DNA from: Paludisphaera rhizosphaerae
Lineage (GTDB): Bacteria; Planctomycetota; Planctomycetia; Isosphaerales; Isosphaeraceae
Assembly: GCF_011065895.1 (NCBI RefSeq)
Contig: NZ_JAALCR010000010.1
Span: 124,001-188,000, forward strand
DNA: 64,000 bases
Reading direction: 5' to 3'
The translations under genes and the position numbers were made by a program. The notes below the pieces were generated by a model. It did not search any database. It was given only the letters and a program-made list of their open reading frames with translations, and had not been told where the DNA came from. Each line of letters starts with the position of its first letter. The first letter of the stretch is position 1. This document shows positions 8,259 through 17,693 of this stretch, piece by piece.

Positions 8259-9851
8259 ATGCGCTCGATTCTCTCCTCGATCGCTCTCATCGCCGTTCTG
8301 GTCGTCCCCGCACGCGGGGAGACTCCCGAGTTCGACGTCGTCGTCTTCGGCGCCACGCCCGGCGGCGTCACGGCCGCCGTCGCGGCTGCGCGCGAAGGGG
8401 CCGCCGTCGCGCTGGTGGAGCCTCAGGACTTCGTCGGCGGCGTAATGTCGGGCGGGTTGAGCTTCAGCGATTCGAACCAGACCGACCGTCGCACGCTTCG
8501 TGGCTTGTTCGAGGAGATCCACCTTCGCATCGAGAAGGACTATCGCGATCGCGGCGTCTCCCTGCCGTATCAGGTGGCCGTGAAGGACCAGACGCACTGG
8601 ACCTACGAGCCCCACGTCGCCGAGCGCGTCATCAACGCCCTGCTCGCCGAGGCCGGCGTCCGCGTCTTCCTGGAAGAGCGGCTCAGGTCGGTCGAAAAGG
8701 CCGATGCACGGATCCAGGCGCTCGTCACGGAGAAGCGTCGTTTCACGGCCCGCGCTTTCGTCGACGCCACCTATGAGGGGGATCTCATGGCGTCAGCCGG
8801 CGTCGGCTTCACGATCGGCCGTGAGAGCCGGGCGACGTTCGGCGAATCCCTGGCCGGCCGGCGATATCCCAAGAAGCCGGTCGTCCTCGATCCACTCGAC
8901 TCGCAGGGGCGTCCCCTGCCACTCATCACGACCGTGGAGAAGGGCGACGACGCGGCTGGCGACGGCGACGTCATGACGTACAGCTTCCGGCTCTGCCTCA
9001 CGAAAGACCCAAACGCGACGCCGCTGACGAAGCCCCAGAACTACGATCCCGCGCGGTACGAACTGGTCCGGCGTTTCGTCGCGGCTTATCCGCCGAAGAA
9101 ACCGCTGTTCGACCTGTATCCGCTCCCGGGGGGGAAGTTCGACGGCAACAACAGCATCGGCGGCCAGATCTCGACCGGGCTCGTAGGGGGCGGGAACCGT
9201 TGGTGCTCCTCGTCCTATGTCGAGCGCGAGGCGATCTTCCACGAGCATCGCGATTACACCCTGGGTCTGCTCTGGTTCCTGGCCTCCGACCCCGCCGTGC
9301 CGGAGAGCGTTCGGCGCGAGATGCAGTCCTACCGCTGGCCGGTCGACGAGTTCACGAAGACGGACGGCTTCCCAACGGCGTTGTACGTCCGCGAAGGCCG
9401 ACGGATGCTCGGGCTGTTCATCCTCACCCAGGCTGACGTTCAGGAACGGACCACGAAGGACGACTCGATCGCGATCGGGTCGTTCCCGATCGACTCCCAC
9501 GACGTCCGCCGCGTCGCCACGGCGGACGGCTTCGTGAACGAGGGGACGATCTTTCCCGACCGCGGCGTCGGCGGCAAACGCGGGAAGGCGTACCAGATCC
9601 CCTTCCGCGCTGTCCTGCCGGTTCCCGCCGACTGCCGGAACCTGCTCGTTCCGGTCGCCCTCTCATGCTCGCACGTCGCCTTCTCGTCAATCCGCGTGGA
9701 GCCGACGTGGATGGCGATCGGCCAGGGGGCGGGCGTGGCCGCCGCGATCGCCGCCCGGACGGGTCGGGCTGTGCAGGACGTCCCCTACGTCGACCTCCGC
9801 GAGCGGCTGCTCAAGCAGGGCCAGGTGCTCGACCTTCCCGACGTTCCTTGA
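8259..9851 (+). CDS. Exported FAD-dependent oxidoreductase
   Basis: The 530-residue protein starts with a signal peptide (about 1-20, ending PARGE) followed at once by a Rossmann dinucleotide-binding motif in VVFGATPGGVTAAVAAAREG and the VEP strand end. It matches the FAD-dependent oxidoreductase family often found in planctomycetes and sometimes annotated as xanthan lyase-like. The C-terminal part has another flavin-contact segment near the end (MAIGQGAGVAAAIAA). The substrate is unknown; family members are often encoded near carbohydrate-catabolism genes, but no such gene is adjacent. The gene stands alone between dps and the Panacea-domain gene. Confidence 0.88.
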   Translation: MRSILSSIALIAVLVVPARGETPEFDVVVFGATPGGVTAAVAAAREGAAVALVEPQDFVGGVMSGGLSFSDSNQTDRRTLRGLFEEIHLRIEKDYRDRGVSLPYQVAVKDQTHWTYEPHVAERVINALLAEAGVRVFLEERLRSVEKADARIQALVTEKRRFTARAFVDATYEGDLMASAGVGFTIGRESRATFGESLAGRRYPKKPVVLDPLDSQGRPLPLITTVEKGDDAAGDGDVMTYSFRLCLTKDPNATPLTKPQNYDPARYELVRRFVAAYPPKKPLFDLYPLPGGKFDGNNSIGGQISTGLVGGGNRWCSSSYVEREAIFHEHRDYTLGLLWFLASDPAVPESVRREMQSYRWPVDEFTKTDGFPTALYVREGRRMLGLFILTQADVQERTTKDDSIAIGSFPIDSHDVRRVATADGFVNEGTIFPDRGVGGKRGKAYQIPFRAVLPVPADCRNLLVPVALSCSHVAFSSIRVEPTWMAIGQGAGVAAAIAARTGRAVQDVPYVDLRERLLKQGQVLDLPDVP

Positions 9852-9990
9852 CCTGCGGTGGCCTTCGCCGGCACGCCGAAGAGATTCGTCGACGATTTCC
9901 GTTATTCCCGACGAGATCGTTGTGCGAACGGGTGGTGGTGGACGATGATAGAGATAGGTCTCCCCCATCTCTTTCCATGGAGACGACGCC

Positions 9991-10464
9991 ATGAGTCGCT
10001 GCGTCCAGGAAGTCAGCAATTACATCGTGTGGGATTCCCACGAGGCCGGATCTTATCTGACGCTGGCGAAGCTCCAGAAGCTGATGTATCTGGCGCAGGC
10101 GCGACATCTGGCGATCCACGGTCGACCGTTGTTCCCGGGCAAGTTCGAGGCCTGGGCCCATGGCCCGGCTCTGCGGTCGGTCCATAAGCGGTTCGAGAAG
10201 TACGGCTGGCGGAACATTGACGAGTTCATCCCCAAGCCGGCGATCGACCCCGACGCCGAGAAGTTCCTCAAGTGCGTCCTGGACGAGTTCGGCTCGTTCG
10301 ACGCTCGCCAACTCCAGGCGATCACCAACCGCGACGAGGCCTGGATCGCCGCTCGTCAGGGAGCCCCGGAAACCATCGACGGACGCTGGGAGGGGGTGAT
10401 TTCCGAATCACTCATGCGCGACGCCCAGCGCCGGCGGCTCAACCTGGAGCCGGCGGAGGTTTGA
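9991..10464 (+). CDS. Panacea-domain (DUF4065) protein, SocA-like
   Basis: The 157-residue protein matches the Panacea/DUF4065 family by the N-terminal LTLAKLQKLMYLAQA helix, the FEAWAHGPALRSVHKRFEKYG segment and the C-terminal SFDARQLQAITNRDEAW region. Members include Caulobacter SocA, a ClpX adaptor-antitoxin, and antitoxins of several toxin-antitoxin pairs. ATG 9991 follows GGAGA. The downstream gene, 22 bases away in the same direction, is a HAD hydrolase rather than a recognised toxin. No toxin-like small gene is seen upstream, so this may be a solitary member or use a distant partner. Confidence 0.85.
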   Translation: MSRCVQEVSNYIVWDSHEAGSYLTLAKLQKLMYLAQARHLAIHGRPLFPGKFEAWAHGPALRSVHKRFEKYGWRNIDEFIPKPAIDPDAEKFLKCVLDEFGSFDARQLQAITNRDEAWIAARQGAPETIDGRWEGVISESLMRDAQRRRLNLEPAEV

Positions 10465-10486
10465 GTCGTTCGAGGGCGATGCGACG

Positions 10487-11149
10487 ATGATCGAAGCGGT
10501 CGTCTTCGACCTCTACGGCACCTTGATTCGGCTCGAACGCGACACGCGACCCTACTACCGCCTCGCCCGGCTCATCCGACCTGATGCACCGGGTGAAGCG
10601 GTCCGGCGATCGCTCTTGATCCCAAGTCTCGGGATCGGCGATTTCGCCACGAGGCTGGGGGGCGATCCGCCGTCGGAAACCGCCGATCTGGAAGAGGACT
10701 TGAGACAGGACCTCCTCTCCGCGCGCGTTTTTGACGATGTTTTCGAGACCCTCTCGTCCCTGCGAGAACAAGGCTGCAAGCTGGGGCTCAGTTCCAATCT
10801 CGCCGGCCCTTACAAGGAGCCGTATCGGCGGTGTGGGCTTGCGCCGTTCTTCGACGCAGCCCTGTTCTCTTGCGACGTCGGCCGTCGGAAGCCTGAGTCT
10901 TCGGTTTTCAAGGAGATGGCGGAGGCTCTCGGCTGTGATCCGGCGCGTGTCGTGATGATCGGAGACAGCCGCCGGTCGGACTATGATGGTGCAAGGGCGG
11001 CGGGGATGGCGGCTCTGCATCTGTGCAGAGGCTGTGGTGAACTCGGCGCTGGGCAGCTTGGCTCGTTGCGCGACCTGCCGCAGCGGCTGGAACTTGGCGA
11101 GCGGGAAAAAGACTTCCCTGATCCCGATCGCGCCATTAAGGCCGGTTAA
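10487..11149 (+). CDS. HAD-superfamily hydrolase
   Basis: The 220-residue protein has all four HAD motifs: FDLYGTL (motif I; the second Asp is Tyr, as in haloacid dehalogenase-type members), SSN (motif II), the Lys of GRRKPE (motif III) and GDSRRSDYDGA (motif IV). The cap is a small helical insertion between motifs I and II. It is likely a phosphatase or dehalogenase acting on a small cytoplasmic metabolite. The Tyr in motif I leans towards the 2-haloacid dehalogenase/epoxide hydrolase branch, but motif IV is compatible with phosphatases. It lies 22 bases after the Panacea gene, probably in one transcript. Confidence 0.85.
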   Translation: MIEAVVFDLYGTLIRLERDTRPYYRLARLIRPDAPGEAVRRSLLIPSLGIGDFATRLGGDPPSETADLEEDLRQDLLSARVFDDVFETLSSLREQGCKLGLSSNLAGPYKEPYRRCGLAPFFDAALFSCDVGRRKPESSVFKEMAEALGCDPARVVMIGDSRRSDYDGARAAGMAALHLCRGCGELGAGQLGSLRDLPQRLELGEREKDFPDPDRAIKAG

Positions 11150-11342
11150 GCCGATTGCTCGGCGAGTTTCGCCTCGGCGCAAGTTCTTGCGTGATTGACG
11201 CGCGGGGGGGTTAGGGTCATCATGGCGATGTGGTCCGCGGACCCTTCGCCCCCTTCTCGCCGAACCAGGCGACCTTCTCTTGCCGGGGGCTCGGCGTCAG
11301 CGCCCGGATCAGACCGGACCCTTCGACGGCGGGGGACGCGCG

Positions 11343-13781
11343 GTGATCGGCCCAGGCTCGACGCTCAACGATCGATTCCTGCTCCTGAAGGAGCTGGGGC
11401 GGGGCGGCATGGGGGCGGTCTATGCGGCGACCGACCAGGTCCTCCAGCGCGACGTCGCCATCAAGCTCCTGAAGGACCAGCAGGCCGGCGGCGAGGTCGC
11501 CAAGCGGCTCCGGCTGGAGGCCCAGATCGCGGCCCGGCTTCTGCACGACAACGTCGTGCGGATCTACGATTTCGGACTGGCGGGGAACACCAGCTACCTG
11601 GTGATGGAGCAGGTCGACGGTGTCAGCTACGTCCGCCGGTGGCGGGCCCTTGGGCTGGCCGAGCGGCTGGCGATCCTCGCCGGCGTGGCCGACGCCCTCG
11701 ACTACGCCCACCGTCAGGGGGTCATCCATCGCGACGTGAAGCCGGGGAACGTCCTGCTGACCTCGACCGACGTTCCGAAGCTCTCAGACTTCGGTCTCTC
11801 GCTGCTGGCCGAGCACGACGACGTCGCTGGAGTGGTCCGCGGCACGCCCCACTATATGAGCCCGGAACAGGCCACCGCCAAGCGACTGACGTACAAGACC
11901 GACCTGTACTCGCTGGGAGTGATGCTCTACGAGTCGGCGACCGGCGCCGTGCCGTTCACCGGAGCGCCCATGGCCGTGATGGCGATGCACGCCAACACCG
12001 CCCCGCCGCCGATTCCGCGCGATCGGGGGATCTCGCCCGAACTGGAGCGATTGATCCTGTCGCTGATGGCCAAGCGACCTGAGGACCGTCCCGCCGGCGG
12101 CGCGGTCGTCGCCGAGGCCCTCCGCGCCGAGGCCCGTAAACTCCGCGGCGAGCCTGCCCCCGCCGACGCTCCCGCTGAGGAGCCGGCCGCGGACGTCGCG
12201 CCGGCCCTCGACCTCGGCGCGCTCGCCGAACTGGGCGAAGGTCGAGCCGCCGCGCCGGCGAAACGCTCTCAGTCGGCCGCGTCTCGTCCCGCCGCCCCCC
12301 GGATCGCAACGGCCGAGGCCGCCGATCTGGCCGCGTCGCCGCTGGTCCGCAAGATGCTCCGCACCGTGCTGGCCGAGCCGGTCGCACTCAATCCGGACGA
12401 ACGGTACTTCTACGGCTATTACCTCGCCTACCTCCTCGTCGGCTCTCGACGGCGGCCTTTCTACGCTCGTCGCGATCTGGAACGCCTCAACGCCGACCGG
12501 GCCCGGCTGATCCTCGCCCTGACCTACGCGTTGATCGCGCCCGACACCGAGGCCGCCGTGCAGGAGGCCGCCCAACTCCTGGACCAGCGAATCGAGGTCC
12601 GCCCCTCGCTCAACCCGGCGGTCGTCGCCAAGTTCCTGAGCTGGCGCGACTCCCCGAGCCGGAAGCGGACGCTTCGTCAGGTCCGCAAGGCGATCCAGGA
12701 CGCCAGCAAATACGCCCGTGAGAAGATGACCGACGCCAAGGGCGTGATGAACGTCGGCCTGATTCCGCGCTCGCTGGACGACCTTCGCAAGATCGCCCCC
12801 GACCGCGAGGTCGGCGACGATCTGGTCGAGCGCTGGAACCGCCTGGCCGACGCCTGGCGCGAACATCCCGACCTCCGCGACGCAGTCCTCCGTTATGCGG
12901 GAGGAGCCGCCTATCGCGATCCCTCCGGCGTGGCGATGTGGGCCGAGGTCGTCTACCCGCTCGTCGAGATGGCCCGCTTGCAGCGAGCCCGTCGGGGGCG
13001 ATTCAGCGGCGTCTGGCACTTCGTGAGCAGCCGAGTCCTCCACCTGCCCGATCCCGGCGAGAAGCTGCACAAGACGCTCACGCGCCTGCTGGCTCCGCGA
13101 GTCGTCGAGCAGCTCGACCGCTCGGCCGTGCAACTCGATCGCGTCCTCTCCCGCGCCGAGGACGACGAGGAGGCCGGCGACGAACAGGACGCCCGCGCGG
13201 CGAGGCTCGCCCACGGGACGGAGGCGGCCCGGATCGGCGAGATCGCCTCGGAGCCCGAGGCCGAGGCCCTTGTCACCGACGCCGTCTCACTCGTCGACGT
13301 CGACCCGATCCGGTTCCTCCAGGGCGAGCTGCACGAACTCTGGAAGGAAGCCGCTGCCTCGCTCGGCCGAGCCCCCGGCGGGCCTGGCGCCCGCCCGGCG
13401 GGGCATCGCCACACCCCGCTGGGCCCGTACCGACTGGCGGTCGTTCCCTCGATCCGAGGCGCGGCGGCCGGCCAGGTGGTGATCCAGGGGATGCCCAGCA
13501 AGCAGATCGAGATGCTCACCCCCTCGCTTCGCACCGCCGGCTCCCGCAACCGCGCCCTGATCGCGGCCTGGGTCTACGACGACAACAGCCTGCTGTTGAC
13601 GTACAGCGACTTCAAGAGCACCCAGCGCTACATCCTCTGGGACGCCCCCCACAGCCGACAGACCACCTACGCCGACCCGGCCGAGGTCTACCGGGATCTC
13701 GAGAGCCAGGGTATGGAAGTCCCCGAGGCGATGGAGACCGCCCTCAGCCGCAGCTTCCGCCCTCAGGGGGGCCGACGCTGA
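11343..13781 (+). CDS. Soluble Ser/Thr protein kinase with long C-terminal helical region
   Basis: The N-terminal 270 residues form a Hanks-type kinase: glycine loop GRGGMGAVY, Lys41 in VAIK, catalytic HRDVKPGN (Asp131), DFG at 149-151 and the SPEQ segment in place of APE. After an Ala/Pro-rich linker (about 270-325) comes a roughly 480-residue mainly helical region that I do not recognise, ending in a compact domain with KQIEMLTPSLRTAG and YILWDAPH. No transmembrane segment is present, unlike many bacterial sensor kinases. The start is taken as GTG 11343 behind a GGGGGA stretch; the frame is open to TTG 11280, which would add 21 unconserved residues. The gene converges with the VWA operon. 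Confidence 0.88.
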   Translation: MIGPGSTLNDRFLLLKELGRGGMGAVYAATDQVLQRDVAIKLLKDQQAGGEVAKRLRLEAQIAARLLHDNVVRIYDFGLAGNTSYLVMEQVDGVSYVRRWRALGLAERLAILAGVADALDYAHRQGVIHRDVKPGNVLLTSTDVPKLSDFGLSLLAEHDDVAGVVRGTPHYMSPEQATAKRLTYKTDLYSLGVMLYESATGAVPFTGAPMAVMAMHANTAPPPIPRDRGISPELERLILSLMAKRPEDRPAGGAVVAEALRAEARKLRGEPAPADAPAEEPAADVAPALDLGALAELGEGRAAAPAKRSQSAASRPAAPRIATAEAADLAASPLVRKMLRTVLAEPVALNPDERYFYGYYLAYLLVGSRRRPFYARRDLERLNADRARLILALTYALIAPDTEAAVQEAAQLLDQRIEVRPSLNPAVVAKFLSWRDSPSRKRTLRQVRKAIQDASKYAREKMTDAKGVMNVGLIPRSLDDLRKIAPDREVGDDLVERWNRLADAWREHPDLRDAVLRYAGGAAYRDPSGVAMWAEVVYPLVEMARLQRARRGRFSGVWHFVSSRVLHLPDPGEKLHKTLTRLLAPRVVEQLDRSAVQLDRVLSRAEDDEEAGDEQDARAARLAHGTEAARIGEIASEPEAEALVTDAVSLVDVDPIRFLQGELHELWKEAAASLGRAPGGPGARPAGHRHTPLGPYRLAVVPSIRGAAAGQVVIQGMPSKQIEMLTPSLRTAGSRNRALIAAWVYDDNSLLLTYSDFKSTQRYILWDAPHSRQTTYADPAEVYRDLESQGMEVPEAMETALSRSFRPQGGRR

Positions 13782-13799
13782 TCCCGCCGCCTCCCCTCC

Positions 13800-14840
13800 T
13801 CAGTAGCCGTTGGGCGACTTCGGAAACCGGGACGTGTCGACGTAGTGGTACGCGCCGCCGCTTTCGGTGGCTAACCGTCGCAGAGGCGTGTTCTGGCCGA
13901 TGTCCCGGCCAAGGCCGAACTCGATGGCCTGGATTCGGCTCCCCTTCGATTCGGCCAGGACGGTCTCGACGTTGTCGTTGGTCATCGAGGCGGCGTCGGT
14001 GAGGAAGAAGATGACTTCGGGCCTGTCGACCAGGGCGGTCCGGAGCGCGAGCAGGTGATCCGTGCCGCCGAACGGGGCGACGGCCGCAAGCTGCGCGCGG
14101 ACGCGCGACTTGTTGGCGGCGGTCGCCTGCATGATGCCGCGACGGCCCTGGGCGTCGGTCAGCTTGCGGGCGTTGAGGTCGTAGAAGGTGACCGAGAAGC
14201 CGACGTCGGGCGGCAGACGGTCGAGACTCGCCAGCAGCTCGCGCTTGGCGATGTCGAGCGCGTTGCGGGTGCTCATGCTGCCGGAGCAGTCGATCACGTA
14301 GGCGAACGACCGGCCGTGTTCGCGGCTGCCGAAGAACTCGGTTCCCGGCCCGACGCCCCGGCCGATCCCCCCGCCGGAGCCTCCCCCTTCGCCGCCTCCC
14401 CCGCCGTCGCCGGATCCCGGGATCATGCCCGGGGAAGGGGACGGCAGGTCGGGGATGTCGCGGGCGAGAGTCTCGACGAGTTTGACGTCGCTCTGGGGGA
14501 GGATCTCGTTCAGCAGGGCGTCGGCCGTGGGGTCGTGGACCTGCTTCACCGCCGGCGCGACGGTCGGCTTCGAGATCAGGTTCGGGTCGGCCATGCCGCC
14601 GATCTCGCCCGGTCCACCGCCTCCGCCGGAGCCCGATTCGCGATCAGCCCGGTTGTCGACCGGCTCAAGCTCGCCGCGCAGGGCCCTGCGATCGGCCTCG
14701 TCCTCTTTCGAGGAGACCACCGAGAGGACCGTCAGCGAGGCCAGCATGGCGAGCAGGACGTGGAACGCCGTCGACGTCGCCAGCGAGCGCGGGTCGGTCA
14801 ACGGCGTGTCGCCCAGATGGTGCTTAGGGGCTGTCGCCAT
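13800..14840 (-). CDS. Membrane-anchored VWA-domain protein with TonB-like SxxxH anchor
   Basis: The 346-residue protein has one N-terminal membrane helix (about 19-42), then a Gly/Pro-rich periplasmic linker with poly-Gly tracts, and a C-terminal von Willebrand factor A domain (about 178-335). The metal-ion-dependent adhesion site is intact as D184-x-S186-x-S188 (DCSGSMS), with the later GGTDHL and LTDAAS segments. The membrane helix contains S23-x3-H27, the pattern of Ser16/His20 in TonB that couples to ExbB/ExbD. It is the last gene of a five-gene minus-strand operon with ExbB and two ExbD proteins and overlaps the preceding gene by 17 bases. Coupling to the proton channel is inferred. Confidence 0.87.
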   Translation of the reverse strand: MATAPKHHLGDTPLTDPRSLATSTAFHVLLAMLASLTVLSVVSSKEDEADRRALRGELEPVDNRADRESGSGGGGGPGEIGGMADPNLISKPTVAPAVKQVHDPTADALLNEILPQSDVKLVETLARDIPDLPSPSPGMIPGSGDGGGGGEGGGSGGGIGRGVGPGTEFFGSREHGRSFAYVIDCSGSMSTRNALDIAKRELLASLDRLPPDVGFSVTFYDLNARKLTDAQGRRGIMQATAANKSRVRAQLAAVAPFGGTDHLLALRTALVDRPEVIFFLTDAASMTNDNVETVLAESKGSRIQAIEFGLGRDIGQNTPLRRLATESGGAYHYVDTSRFPKSPNGY

Positions 14841-15510
14841 CGGTGGGCTCCGGTTCGAGGAATTCGGGATCGGGGCCGGGCTCAGGACGAGGTCCCTGGC
14901 TCCGCCTACGCCGCCGTGGACCCGACGCCATGGCCAACGATCGCCAGGCGAGCAATCCGCCGATCGCCGCCAGCCCGACGAACAATCCTACGATCGCCAA
15001 CGGCCCAGGCCAGTCGTTTCGAGGGGATTCCTCGGTCGCAGCCGGTGCGGGCTTTTCGACGACCGGCGCTGCCGGGCCGACGATCAACGGGGCCAGCCGG
15101 TCGCCCTCGGCCTTGTACCGGACGCGTCGGAGGTAGGTCCCCGTGAATGTCACCGACGCCCCCGTGGCGACGCCCGTCTCGCGGGGAGGAGCCGGGAAGA
15201 CGACGCAGAGAAGGTCGCCCGACGGCTGTTCGATCCACGACTCGACGAGCGCGGGGAAACTGCCGACGGCGTCCTGGCGGAAGCTCCGAACCACCCGGCC
15301 CGAGACCGCCACGCGACGGTTGCGGAACTCGTCGGGACGCTCCCAGAGGTCGCGGAACGTCGCCGGCCGGGGCGGGGACGCATCCCCTTTGCCGGTTAGC
15401 GCATCGTGCTCGGCAGCGAGGTCGGTCAGGCCCAAAGGGGCGTCGTCCTGGGCCGTGGCGGAGGTTGCGACGAGCATCGCGACGACGAGAGCCGCCCATC
15501 GCCCGATCAT
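14824..15510 (-). CDS. Unknown exported membrane protein of the ExbB/ExbD/VWA operon
   Basis: The 228-residue protein has a signal peptide (1-20, ending SATAQ), an extracytoplasmic region of about 140 residues, one membrane helix (about 165-190) and an Arg/Pro-rich cytoplasmic tail. The middle part ([24 protein letters not shown], read at 53-76, followed by a beta-rich stretch) resembles an OB-fold-like barrel, but I cannot assign a family. It overlaps the gene before it by four bases and the VWA gene by 17 bases, so it is tightly coupled to both. Its place in the operon suggests an accessory subunit of the ExbB/ExbD-VWA assembly (inference). Confidence 0.8.
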   Translation of the reverse strand: MIGRWAALVVAMLVATSATAQDDAPLGLTDLAAEHDALTGKGDASPPRPATFRDLWERPDEFRNRRVAVSGRVVRSFRQDAVGSFPALVESWIEQPSGDLLCVVFPAPPRETGVATGASVTFTGTYLRRVRYKAEGDRLAPLIVGPAAPVVEKPAPAATEESPRNDWPGPLAIVGLFVGLAAIGGLLAWRSLAMASGPRRRRRSQGPRPEPGPDPEFLEPEPTDGDSP

Positions 15511-16046
15511 GGCCCGACTCCTACAGGAGCCAACCGAACGGCCGAGACGCCCGACGAGGAGCAGACCGCGATGATCCGCGCCGCGGGCTCGTAGAGCAGG
15601 CGGTCGTCGGCGATGAGGCGGACGCGCAGCGGACGATTGCCGAGCAACTCGACGTACCGCCGCAGGCGCTGGGTGAGCTGCGTCAGATCGGCCACGGGGG
15701 CCTCGCCGAGACGCAGCGATTTCAGATCGCCCAGGTCGTCGGCCTCGGCGCGGATGATAACGTCGTTTTCCAGGTCGACGTCGACGGTTCGCGAGGTCGG
15801 CCGGGCCATCCCTCGCGGGGCGCTAGGGAGGGCGGCGGGGGTGGTCGGCAGGTGGAGGTCGACGTGGGTCTCGGCGGTCGGCGGGCGGAACGTCAGGATG
15901 AAGAACGCCAGGAGCTGGAACGCCATGTCGAGCATCGGCGCGACCGGGAAATAGACGTCGTCGGGCGGGCCGGGGCGGTAACGCCGCTTGCGGCGAGGCT
16001 CGTCGTCGGTCGATGGAGTTCTGGGGATCGGGGGCGCGACGCTCAC
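15507..16046 (-). CDS. ExbD/TolR-family protein, second copy
   Basis: The 179-residue protein is a biopolymer transport ExbD/TolR subunit. It has a cytoplasmic Arg-rich N-terminus, one membrane helix (about 36-53) with the proton-carrying Asp at residue 40 in [15 protein letters not shown], and a periplasmic domain. It overlaps the neighbouring ExbD gene by four bases upstream and the unknown membrane protein gene by four bases downstream. Two dissimilar ExbD genes behind one ExbB gene imply a mixed ExbD pair inside the ExbB pentamer, as ExbD acts as a dimer (inference). Confidence 0.9.
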   Translation of the reverse strand: MSVAPPIPRTPSTDDEPRRKRRYRPGPPDDVYFPVAPMLDMAFQLLAFFILTFRPPTAETHVDLHLPTTPAALPSAPRGMARPTSRTVDVDLENDVIIRAEADDLGDLKSLRLGEAPVADLTQLTQRLRRYVELLGNRPLRVRLIADDRLLYEPAARIIAVCSSSGVSAVRLAPVGVGP

Positions 16047-16567
16047 GGCTGCTCCCGGTTGAGGACGACGAGGCTGAAGTTGGCGAACCCCTGCGACTGG
16101 GCCTCCACGAGCGTCTTCCGCACCGCCCCGTACGACGCCTCGCGATCGGCCCGCAGGACGACCACCGTGGGGAGTTCGCCACCCGGATCCGGTTCGTTGA
16201 ATTGAAGTCGGAGCGTGGGGGGCTCGGGGCGCGTTGCCGTGGTGGGCTCGGATTGGATCAACTCAAGTCCGGCGCGGCGGGACTGGGCCTGTTGCTTCCA
16301 CCAGGCCGTCGCCGCGTCTCCCTGGAGGGGATGACCATCGACCAGGAGATTCCCGCGGGCGTCGATCGCGGCGGCGAGGCGGTCCAGCGCCAGGTCCGCG
16401 CCGGGCAGCGCGGCCGGGGCCACGGGGAGCCTCACGGCGCGGGTTTCCCCCTCGATCTGGTTGCCGAAGTGGACCAGCATCATGAAGAACGTGATTAACT
16501 GCAGGACCAGATCCAGCAGCGGCGTCAAGTTCGGGTTCAGGACGTGATCGGGGGACGAGCGCGACAT
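16043..16567 (-). CDS. ExbD/TolR-family protein, first copy
   Basis: The 174-residue protein has a short cytoplasmic N-terminus, a membrane helix (about 14-34) with the conserved Asp19 in [16 protein letters not shown], and a periplasmic domain. This is the canonical ExbD arrangement and is closer to the family consensus than the second copy. Its start lies 19 bases after the ExbB stop and its end overlaps the second ExbD gene by four bases. Its role is to form the proton path with ExbB and transmit motion to the partner protein; here the likely partner is the VWA protein at the end of the operon. Confidence 0.91.
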   Translation of the reverse strand: MSRSSPDHVLNPNLTPLLDLVLQLITFFMMLVHFGNQIEGETRAVRLPVAPAALPGADLALDRLAAAIDARGNLLVDGHPLQGDAATAWWKQQAQSRRAGLELIQSEPTTATRPEPPTLRLQFNEPDPGGELPTVVVLRADREASYGAVRKTLVEAQSQGFANFSLVVLNREQP

Positions 16568-16586
16568 GGGGCGTCCTCGTCCAGGG

Positions 16587-17531
16587 TCACTCGTCGCGCG
16601 CCGGCGGCAGGATCGGCCGCGGCGGAGCGCCGCTCGACGCCGCTAGCGCCGCGTTGAGGGCGAACGGATGCGGATGGGCGCCCGGCCCCGCCGGCGGGGA
16701 AGCGGCCGGCGCAGTGGGCTCCTGGGCTTTCACTCCAGGGACGAACTGCTCCAGCAACGGCTCGGCGGCCATCTCGGCTTCCAGCGACATCCGCGCGATC
16801 CGGTTGCGGAAGAAGGCGTAGAAGTAGATCGCCGGGATCGAGATGGCGATCCCTTCCAGCGTGGCGAAGAGCGCCGTGGAGATCCCCTCGGCGAGCAGGC
16901 TGGCCTGAGGCGCGGTCCCCTTGGTGGCGATGACGCGGAACGCCTTGATCATGCCGTAGACCGTCCCCACCAGGCCGATCATCGGGCCGAGGGTGCCGAC
17001 GGTCGCCAGGTAGGTCGTCCGGTGCTCCATCTCCATCGTGGCGTCTTCGTTGGCCATCTCCATCGCCCGCCGCGCCGGGGCGACTCCCGTGGGGAGCTTC
17101 TGAACGCCGGCTGACAGGATCCGTGCGAACAGCGATCGATCGTTCATGAGTCGGTTGTAGGCGTCGCCGAAGCGGCGCTGGTCCAGCAGGTCGCGGATGT
17201 CGCGGACGACCAACCTGGGCGCGGCGGCCGAGGTCCGGTAGTTCAAGGCCATCCAGACGATCAAGGCCACGAGGTAGAAGGACATCACCGCGATCACGAC
17301 GCCGATCAGGCCCGAGGCGCGGAACATCCACCGCAGGAACGACTCGTCCCCACCACCCTCGTCGGACTGACCGGGGGTTGAGGTCGACTCCGTCGCCTTC
17401 GTCGAGATTGGGGCTCCGCTCGGAGCCTCCTGAGCCGTCGCGACCGCCGGAACGGCCGTCAGCCAAAGCGTCAGAAGCCCGATCCCGAGCCAGACCGCGA
17501 ACGCTCTCGCCCGGCCTTGCCGTGTTTCCAT
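16587..17531 (-). CDS. ExbB/TolQ/MotA-family proton channel protein
   Basis: The protein of about 314 residues has a signal peptide (ending VATAQEA), a short periplasmic segment, and the ExbB core: one membrane helix (about 74-97), a cytoplasmic helical part (LDQRRFGDAYNRL), and two further helices with TVGTLGPMIGLVGTVYGMIKAF and EGIAISIPAIYFYAFF. The Pro/Ala-rich C-terminal tail of about 50 residues is probably disordered. I start it at ATG 17531; the GTG directly before (17534) is possible. It is the first gene of the five-gene operon running down to 13800. The 162 bases upstream, before the nitrilase gene, should hold the promoter. Confidence 0.92.
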   Translation of the reverse strand: METRQGRARAFAVWLGIGLLTLWLTAVPAVATAQEAPSGAPISTKATESTSTPGQSDEGGGDESFLRWMFRASGLIGVVIAVMSFYLVALIVWMALNYRTSAAAPRLVVRDIRDLLDQRRFGDAYNRLMNDRSLFARILSAGVQKLPTGVAPARRAMEMANEDATMEMEHRTTYLATVGTLGPMIGLVGTVYGMIKAFRVIATKGTAPQASLLAEGISTALFATLEGIAISIPAIYFYAFFRNRIARMSLEAEMAAEPLLEQFVPGVKAQEPTAPAASPPAGPGAHPHPFALNAALAASSGAPPRPILPPARDE

Positions 17532-17693
17532 CACCGCCGGACCTCCCGCCTTGGGTCGTCTGCCGCCGCTTCTCTCACCTTACTCGATCGCTCCCGATCG
17601 GACAAACGCAACCGCCGCGCCCATTCGCTCGACGCGCAGGCTCTTTCCAATTCAGCGTTTTCGCTCGCCCGACTGGTCCGCTCGCGGTCGGTT

